DNA from: Pectinophora gossypiella
Lineage: Eukaryota > Arthropoda > Insecta > Lepidoptera > Gelechiidae
Length of the DNA stretch: 64,000 bases
Reading direction: 5' to 3'
Assembly: GCF_024362695.1 (NCBI RefSeq)
Contig: NW_026063245.1
Span: 523,501 to 587,500, forward strand
The position numbers were made by a program, and so were the translations under genes. This document shows, one piece after another, positions 57,111 through 64,000 of this stretch. The notes beneath the pieces are model-generated. The model saw only the letters and a program-made list of their open reading frames with translations. It was not told the origin of the DNA and did no database searches. Each line of letters starts with the position of its first letter. Positions within the stretch are counted from its first letter, which is position 1.

Positions 57111-57579
57111 ATGCACGAAGATAGACAGTCGTCACTTAACTTAAAATTAGGTGATAATGAACCATGTAAAACACTGGGCCTGGGTTGGGTGCCTGATAGC
57201 GATGTGATGTACTTCTCGATTGATATTGATGTCCCAAAGAATGTGACTAAGCGCATTATGCTTTCTGTAGTATCTCAGGTGTTTGATCCGTTGGGTTTGT
57301 TATCACCCTGCGTTATATTATTTAAGATGATGCTACAGAAGCTCTGGTTATTAAAATTGTCATGGGATGAACCACTCCCGTCTGATGTTTGTCAACAATG
57401 GAACAAAATTATTAGCTGCTTGCCAGACTTAAATCATGTTCGCATACCGCGACATGTCGTGTGCGACAGTGTTAACTCTATTGAGTTACACATATGCACT
57501 GATGCGTCGCAGACAGCGTACGGCGCGTGTGTGTATGTAAGGAGTATTGACGTGAAGAACAAGGTACTTGTCGGCGGAG
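57111..57579 (+). pseudogene. BEL/Pao RT connection and RNase H start
   Basis: About 156 codons, same frame as the RT after the TGA. KTLGLGWVPDSDVMYF and VFDPLGLLSPC are the BEL/Pao connection; HICTDASQTAYGACVYVRS starts RNase H. The domain is cut after KNKVLV by the insertion at 57,580. Confidence 0.83.
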
Positions 57580-58066
57580 GGCCACAGTCCACATAGTGAG
57601 GTTCCATGGGGGATATAAGGAAATCCTTTTGAATGTATAGTTCACTTTTTTTTATTGAAATTCGGGCAGAGTAACAGCTTACAACACAGTTCAAATACAA
57701 ATGTCTCCGCTCGAATGGCGCGCGGACTTAAATAGTGAGTGACAAACAACCCCCCACTATTTCCCTGACCACGCCATTCAAGTGATGTGACTACAATTGA
57801 TTTAACTTCTAATAAATCAATATTACAATTAAATTATTAGTAAAAATACAAGAAGTTGCATATAAATATAAATACAATTAGATAACTTATTTTGCGTAAT
57901 TCAAATACAGAATTATAAATAAACTAGAACCGGAAGTTGTAAACACTCAACTTGGATGTAATCATAAATTGATTTAACATAAAAATAACACGATACAGTT
58001 TTCCTACTAATTACTTATAGTAATATATAGTGAACAAAAAGGTACGCCGCCCATATACTCGTTCGT
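57580..58066. mobile_element. About 480-bp insertion in BEL RNase H
   Basis: Interrupts RNase H between VLV and RLLTAKSRVAP. Its ends read GGCGGAGGG and (reversed) GGCGGCGTA. On the minus strand it has a TATTTAAG box, a CGGAGAC start-like site and AATAAA, as in a solo LTR. The flanking words GTACTTGTC and ATACTCGTT could be a diverged target duplication. Class undecided. Confidence 0.5.
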
Positions 58067-58475
58067 TTACTTACTGCAAAAAGCCGCGTCGCTCCTGTCA
58101 AGCCAACCACGATACCAAGGCTTGAGCTGTGTGGTGCTCTGGTTGGTGCGAAGTTATATGAGAGGGTCGTCTCTTCACGCAGATTGAAGATTGATCGTTG
58201 CACGTTCTGGACTGACTTAACTATTGTTCTAGGATGGTTGAAGATGCATCCTAACAAATTACAAGTTTTCGTGCGTAATCGTGTTGCAGATATCTTGGAC
58301 AAAAGTGGCAACTGTATTTGGCGTCATGTGCCAGCAGATGCCAATCCAGCCGATTACATCTCGCGCGGAGTTGATGCCTCTTCAATCCATTCCCTGGAGC
58401 AGTGGTGGTCAGGCCCTAGCTTTTTGAACAGTGCAGAGTCCTGTTGGCCAGCTAACGTGGTGGAGAAGTCAGCAG
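58067..58475 (+). pseudogene. BEL/Pao RNase H, C-terminal part
   Basis: Resumes with KSRVAPVKPTTIPRLELCGALVGAKL, then RCTFWTDLTIVLGWL (catalytic Asp) and HVPADANPADYISRG, all typical of BEL/Pao. Cut at 58,476 by the foldback element after VVEKSAV. Confidence 0.85.
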
Positions 58476-60295
58476 TAAAGGAGAATGGGCGAATCTGGTC
58501 CAAGAACCTCCACTGATGAGACTTATATGTAATGAAAGCTTATGCTTTCTCTATGAATCTGGCAAAGTTCTATCAGATTCTGTCCCGGGGTTCTTTTTTT
58601 ACGGCCATGTTTGTCCTGGCTAAAAATGTGATAAAATACAGTGGGAGCTAAAATCGACTCAAGATTTGTTGCTGGATAACTAAGTCTACATAAATAACTA
58701 TGTATCATTATTGTATATCATTTTAAAGAGGATCTTTTCCAGAATCCGAAACATTAAAAAAAACAAAAAAGTCTTTATGTAAGCGAATTATAGTCAATTT
58801 GCATCTGCAGCGCCATTGTTTCTCGGTAGCTAAGTTCAAGTTTCATGCCTTTTACCCCTTCCAAAAGTATCTTACCGATTTTTTTTATATTGCTTCCGGA
58901 ATTTGATCTGAGTGATAATAACAAGAAAAATAAATAGACACCTCTCCGATAGAGACCGCCTAAGCTATTGCCTATTGCAAGAAATCGTCATCATTAGCAA
59001 GTCATTACGGTATTGCATATTATAAGCTTATCAGCAACTTGGAACTTGGTCCAAGAACCTCCACTGGTGAGACTTGCATGTAATGATAGTTTATACTTGT
59101 CCTATGATTCTGGCAAAGTTCTATCAAACTCTGTCCTAGGGTTTTTTTACGGCCATGTTTGTCCTGAGTGTACAGTAGTGGACTGCAAAATCACCTCAGG
59201 ATTTGTTGTCGAAAAACTATTTAACTAAGTCTATATACATAATTATATATCATAATGTATATCAATTTTAAAGGGGAAGGTTACCAGAATCAGAAACACA
59301 TATAAAAAAAAATGCATTAAGTATGTAAACGACTTTTAGCCAACTCACGTCCGTAGCACCATTTTTCTCAGCAGCTACGTACGAGTTTCGCGCCTTACAA
59401 CCTTTCCAAAGAAGCCCAATCATTTTTTCCTTCTTCTGATATTGCATTCTTAACCTGACAAGTGACAACAACAAGAAATAAAATAGATACCATTCCGATA
59501 GAGGCCGCGTAAGCTATGGACCTATTGCAAGATAACGTACTCAAAGGCTAGTCATTATATACGTAATCCAACAGACGTAACATGATTATACACTCAGGAC
59601 AAACATGGCCGTAAAAAAACCCTAGGACAGAGTTTGATAGAACTTTGGCAGAATCATAGGACAAGTATAAGCTATCATTACATGCAAGTCTCACCAGTGG
59701 AGGTTCTTGGACCAAGTTCCAAGTTGCTGATAAGCTTATAATATGCAATACCGTAATGACTTGCTAATGATGACGATTTCTTGCAATAGGCAATAGCTTA
59801 GGCGGTCTCTATCGGAGAGGTGTCTATTTATTTTTCTTGTTATTATCACTCAGATCAAATTCCGGAAGCAATAAAAAAAAAATCGGTAAGATACTTTTGG
59901 AAGGGGTAAAAGGCATGAAACTTGAACTTAGCTACCGAGAAACAATGGCGCTGCAGATGCAAATTGACTATAATTCGCTTACATAAAGACTTTTTTTTTT
60001 TTTTTTATGTTTCGGATTCTGGAAAAGATCCTCTTTAAAATGATATACAATAATGATACATAATTATTTATGTAGACTTAGTTATCCAGCAACAAATCTT
60101 GAGTTGATTTTAGCTCCCACTGTATTTTATCACATTTTTAGCCAGGACAAACATGGCCGTAAAAAAAGAACCCCGGGACAGAATCTGATAGAACTTTGCC
60201 AGATTCATAGGGAAAGCATAAGCTTTCATTACATATAAGTCTCATCAGTGGAGGTTCTTGGACCAAGTTTCATACAAAAGTGCCCATTGTCATTT
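58476..60295. mobile_element. Foldback element with duplicated modules, copy 2
   Basis: Same ends as 15,772-18,361. The left arm is complete; the loop and the inner part of the right arm are deleted (junction near 59,587, ATGATTA joined to TACACTCAGG), giving 1.8 kb. No clear target duplication. Confidence 0.85.
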
Positions 60296-60590
60296 GCCAG
60301 AAACACGACTTCCTAACTCGAAGTCACATTAAATACCGTTGTTTCTGACAGTAATAAATCGTTGCTGATTGATTTCAATCGATTTTCTAAATTGAATCGG
60401 CTCACACGTACCATGGCTTACGTACTGCGTTTCATCAAGAACTGCAAATATCGTGTAAGGGACACGGCCTGTCTTAGCGCACCAGAATTAAACCAAGCTT
60501 TTAATGTGATTATTAAAACTGCACAAAATGAATCATTCCCTGAGTATAATATTTTATTGAAGGGACAAAAATCTACCAAATAAAAATCAT
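60296..60590 (+). pseudogene. BEL/Pao RNase H-integrase linker
   Basis: A 73-codon frame (from 60,362) with SKLNRLTRTMAYVLRF, the conserved linker before the integrase of BEL/Pao. It ends in a stop near 60,583; the integrase continues in a different frame. Confidence 0.75.
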
Positions 60591-61365
60591 TTGCTCAAGT
60601 TTAATGTATTTATTGACGCCAAAGGAGTATTGAGAGTTGGTGGTCGTCTCGCTAACACTGATTTTGATTATGACAAAAAGTTCCCTATTTTAATACAGTC
60701 CAGTCATATTTTATCTAAAATAATATTTGATCACGAACACATTAAAATGTTGCATGCAGGGCCTCAATTATTATTGGCGTCATTGCGTGACAAGTACTGG
60801 CCCATCGGAGGTTTAAAACTAGCGAAAGCTTGCTACCGAAAATGCGTAAGGTGTAGTCGCGTAAAAGGACGTATTGTTGCGCCTATAATGGGAGATTTGC
60901 CACGGCAGCGCTTAGATTCTGGCGGCTGTACGGTTCTTAACGTAGGTATAGACTACGCAGGTCCAATGTTAGTGGTAAGTCGTCAAGGTCGTGGATGCCG
61001 GCACGTAAAGGTGTATATTGCCATATTTGTGTGCTTCACAACAAAGGCCATCCACCTAGAATTAGTGGGTGATTTAACAAGCAATTGCTTTATGTCAGCT
61101 TTGCGCCGATTTATTTCGCGACGAGGTAAACCTGTTAACATCTATTCTGACAATGGCACTTCGTTCGTTGGCGCTGCCAACGAGTTAGGTAAATTCCTGA
61201 AGGCTAATTGCAGTTCGTTTTCTGAGAATGTTGCCACCGAAGGCATTGATTTTCATTTTTCTCCTGCCTACGCTCCCCATTTCGGAGGTCTTTGGGAAGC
61301 GGGGGTAAAATCAACTAAATTCCATTTAATTAGAGTGTTGGGAAATTGTTATTTGACGTACGAAG
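60591..61365 (+). pseudogene. BEL/Pao integrase, truncated
   Basis: About 258 codons. VLRVGGRLAN (about 13-22), the zinc finger H-x3-H...C-x2-C (DHEHIKMLHAG...CYRKCVRC), and the catalytic Asp/Asp/Glu in VGIDYAGPM, IYSDNGTSF and GGLWEAGVKS are present. The frame is cut after LTYEEF at 61,365 by the tail of a minus-strand LINE. The C-terminal domain is missing. Confidence 0.87.
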
Positions 61366-61493
61366 AGTTTATTTATTTTATTATTATTATTTATTTTATT
61401 TTCAGACATTTGTCCATAGTTTGTTAGTAACAATTTTCTTACTCTCTAATGTTAGTAACTAAAAATAATGCATCAGTCCTGTCAGTCAGTCTG

Positions 61494-62840
61494 TCAGTCG
61501 GTATGGAGCTCCATCCACCTGCGCAGCAGTGGAGAGTCCCACCTGTCTGCGAACACACTCAGGATGGTGCTGGTGGTGCCCCGGACGCGCGCTAGTAGGG
61601 ACGCGCACCGCTTCCTGATAATGGCGGCGAAACCATCGACCCGCGCATCCGCGAACATCCCCGACGCGCTGCAGCGCCACGGCAGCCCCACCAGCATCCT
61701 GAATGCGTTATTGTACTGGACTCGCAGGTCGCTGTACTTCCGCTGCGTGAAAGTAGTCCATAGGCTGCACGTGTAAAACGATTGACAGTAGGCTTTAAAG
61801 AGCGTGATTTTGACTGCTGTTGAACATCGTGCAAACCTACGAGCCAGCATATTACACCGGACAGCCAGCGACCTGCGTTCCCTCTCTATGTCGTCGTTGT
61901 CATTCATATCGTCAGAGACCCAGTGACCCAAATATTTGAATTTGCTTACCCTGTTTAAGAGTGTTCCGCACAGTGAGACTTCTGGAATATCATCATAGGT
62001 TTTAGAACCAGCCTTAAAAACCATAAGCTCACTTTTCTTGCTATTATATTTGAGTCCATGGGCCTCCGCGTATGTCTCACACACTGCCAACAGGCGTCTC
62101 AAAGCACTGATGGATGGGGTCAGCAACACCATATCATCCGCATAGCTGATACTGTTTATACAAACACCATCAACGTGGCATCCGATTTTGGTGTTGCTGA
62201 GCTCACCCATCAGTCGATTCATGTACAGGTTGAAGAGTCGCGGTGAAGTCAACCCCCCCTGCCTCACACCGCACTCCAACCCGTACGAATCGGATCTCGA
62301 GCCGCACCACTTTACACTGTTTTCCTGATTATCATGCCAAAACTTGAACAGTGATACGACTTCCGGAGGTAGCGTGGTTTCAAGCTGAAGTTTACGCCAC
62401 AGCACCTCATATGAAACTAGGTCGAACGCCCTTGACAAATCCAAGTAACAAGCAAATACAGGCGTCTTCCTGTCGGTATAATATTGCACAGTCTGCTTTA
62501 GGCATAAAATAGCGCTCTCTGTGGACAATCCCGGTCTAAAGCCAAACTGAGCGTCGTACAGAGTCATATGTTTAGCCAGGTGTTTGTCAAGCAGACTGTC
62601 CAGAACCTTAGCCGTTATAGTAGCCAAAGATATCGGCCTGTAATTGGAAATGTCAGAGGCGTCCGCCGTTTTGTTTTTTACAATCGGCACTACTATGGTA
62701 TACATGAGATCTTTAGGCAAATAACAATGACTAACACACAAGTTATAAAACATAGCCAGTACCCTAGGCAAATGTACTCCTGCATACCTCAGGTGCTCGA
62801 CGCTGAGGCCATCGTGTCCTGGTGACTTTCCCCTTACCAT
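61494..62840 (-). pseudogene. LINE reverse transcriptase domain
   Basis: 448 codons. KSPGHDGLSVEHLRYAG, SNYRPISLATI, AQFGFRPGLST, LDLSRAFDLV, GVRQGGLTSPRLF and the catalytic SYADDMVLL are in order, followed by the thumb (FKYLGHWVSDDM) and a Cys-bearing tail. Resembles CR1/Rex1-group LINEs. The RT block is uninterrupted; the frame upstream shifts near 62,840-62,920. Confidence 0.88.
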
Positions 62841-64000
62841 TTTTTTAATAACGCGATCAACTTCTTTAGCGCAGAAACTAATAGTAGTATTAAGATCACC
62901 AGGCCCGGCCCCCTCGTCTACCCCCGAAGCACGCTTGCTAGAGGTGACTGCACCCTAAAATGCTGCATAAAAGCATTGGCTATGTCGGTGGGTTCGTACA
63001 TGCCCGCAACGCTCACCGGAACGCTCGGTTTGGGATTCAGCTTGCTACAAGATTTCCAAAATTTACTAAATTGTTTATCCGTATGAGATTTGGCTAACAT
63101 ATCCATTTTTATTTGCTTCTGATTGTCTTGACAAAATTTTAATTTTGATTTGAATTTTTTTTCTAGATTCGACCATTTTATTATACACAAAACCAGAGGT
63201 TGGTTTACCATAGGACAACCAATTTTGATACCAAATTCGAGCTTCCCTGTGAGCATCGCGTACATGCTTATTCCACCCAGGTATATACTTGATCTTATTA
63301 CGACTGTGACATTTACCCAGATAAGTATACTCCGCACCGTCTTTCATAATGCCTATCAGACTATGATACATATTATCTAGCACTTGGTGATGACTGGGAT
63401 CGGAGCAACTTGAAAATGAGCAACGATAAAATTCACTGGGAAAATCCATTAACCTTAGCCTAGAATTACAAAACTCAGTGTACCTATTAATCTGATCCGT
63501 GGTTCTCTCACCCCATGTGGCTTTATTACACACAGAAGGTGTAGTAACGGTTTTTGGCGTAACCAAATTTATGTTACACTCAAATAATAAGGGAATGTGA
63601 TCAGATGGATAAACCCCATATAAGACAGTCGCATTTACTACTAATGGTCGCGCTGCACTAGAAACAATGCAGTGGTCCAACCAGCGCGGAGACAGCCGTT
63701 AGAGGAACTGACAAATGTGTGCGTGTCCTCGGGCAATAGTTCTATGGAACTATGCGTAGTAAATACCTTTATTCCAGTTGTCAGTGTGCACGGCGTAGGT
63801 ATGCGGTTGGAAATAAATAATCCTTACGGGGTAGAAGTCCGTATAATATTACTCCACACAATAAATTTCACAGCAAATATACACAGTATGCACACAGAAA
63901 GAAGGAGAACAGTAATCGAAAGATAGGCAAAGCGTAGCACGAACACAAGAGAACAGCACAGAAGATACGGCAAAAATTAACAGCGTAGCGAGAACAAAGG
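62841..64000 (-). pseudogene. LINE endonuclease and linker, frameshifted
   Basis: 63,680-63,160 contains WLDHCIVSS and the SDHIPL motif, the C-terminal Asp-His signature of the apurinic-type endonuclease. A shift near 63,170 leads into the frame ending near 62,918. Upstream of 63,690 the endonuclease continues in another frame (VFTTHSSIELLPEDTHTFVS at about 63,765-63,705), so the endonuclease also carries a frameshift. The plus-strand frame at 63,672-63,926 is a shadow. The 5' end is outside the window. Confidence 0.78.

Larger units (their letters stand above)
55700..61365 (+). mobile_element. Decayed BEL/Pao retrotransposon (span)
   Basis: Order protease, RT, RNase H, integrase is BEL/Pao. 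Gag and both LTRs are missing from the window: the 5' side is cut by the LINE fragment near 55,700, and the integrase is cut by another LINE at 61,365. It contains an insertion of about 480 bp (57,580-58,066) and the foldback element (58,476-60,295), plus frameshifts and a stop. Confidence 0.85.
61366..64000 (-). mobile_element. CR1/Rex1-like LINE, continues past window end
   Basis: Minus-strand non-LTR element inserted in the BEL integrase. Its 3' end is a (TAAA/TAATAA)n-like tail (61,366-61,405). ORF2 covers 61,494 to beyond 64,000 with an apurinic-type endonuclease and RT, broken by at least three frame changes. Confidence 0.85.

Overview
The window looks like a transposon graveyard from a lepidopteran (moth or butterfly) genome. 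I infer Lepidoptera from the repeat types: Helitrons with TC...CTAG ends and the CGCGACTTCGTC 3' hairpin, tRNA-headed SINEs with the GCCCAGCAGTGGGAC tail, a CsRn1/Kabuki-type Gypsy element, and CR1/Jockey LINEs with (TTTGAA)n tails. I see no convincing host protein-coding gene. Almost every recognisable reading frame belongs to a mobile element, and most elements are nested in others.

Layout. 1-986: nothing recognised. 987-11,812: large inverted-repeat complex. Two copies of one non-coding module (1,727-3,535 minus; 5,212-6,996 plus) face each other around a centre that holds a minisatellite and the C-terminus of a PIF1-like helicase. Foldback elements flank the complex. One foldback is split by a P-superfamily-like transposon (7,200-10,863; 8-bp target duplication, THAP first exon), which is itself split by a Helitron (7,597-10,261). 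11,813-14,910: chimeric Helitron. 15,569-22,361: Gypsy element (gag with a -1 frameshift heptamer, then pol) whose gag is split by a 2.6-kb foldback element.

23,071-40,728: one CsRn1-clade Gypsy element on the minus strand (376-bp LTRs, 4-bp CGAC duplication). Its 3' LTR was split by a retroelement encoding a restriction-endonuclease-like domain (10-bp duplication). That element was in turn hit by a non-coding LTR element with 1.58-kb nearly identical LTRs (29,234-33,723) and by a Gypsy element with an uninterrupted 1,414-codon gag-pol frame and a tRNA-Pro primer site (23,442-28,897). The CsRn1 integrase is also cut by a 5'-truncated LINE.

40,733-42,608: mostly unassigned, with one MITE and SINE/RTE-tail debris. 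42,609-50,161: third copy of the non-coding module, with a Helitron inside it and a second Helitron inside the first, then foldback arms. 50,223-52,831: another Helitron. 53,050-61,365: truncated piggyBac transposase, internal LINE fragment, and a decayed BEL/Pao element with two insertions. 61,366-64,000: minus-strand LINE that runs out of the window.

The elements do not cooperate as a pathway; the useful content is the order of insertion. Several insertions can be proved from this window alone, because empty-site copies of the target are also present. The strongest unusual signal is that two different complete Helitrons sit downstream of the same Helitron 5' module, both joined at an A|T site. 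One of these chimeras occurs at three separate sites, so it moved as a unit.
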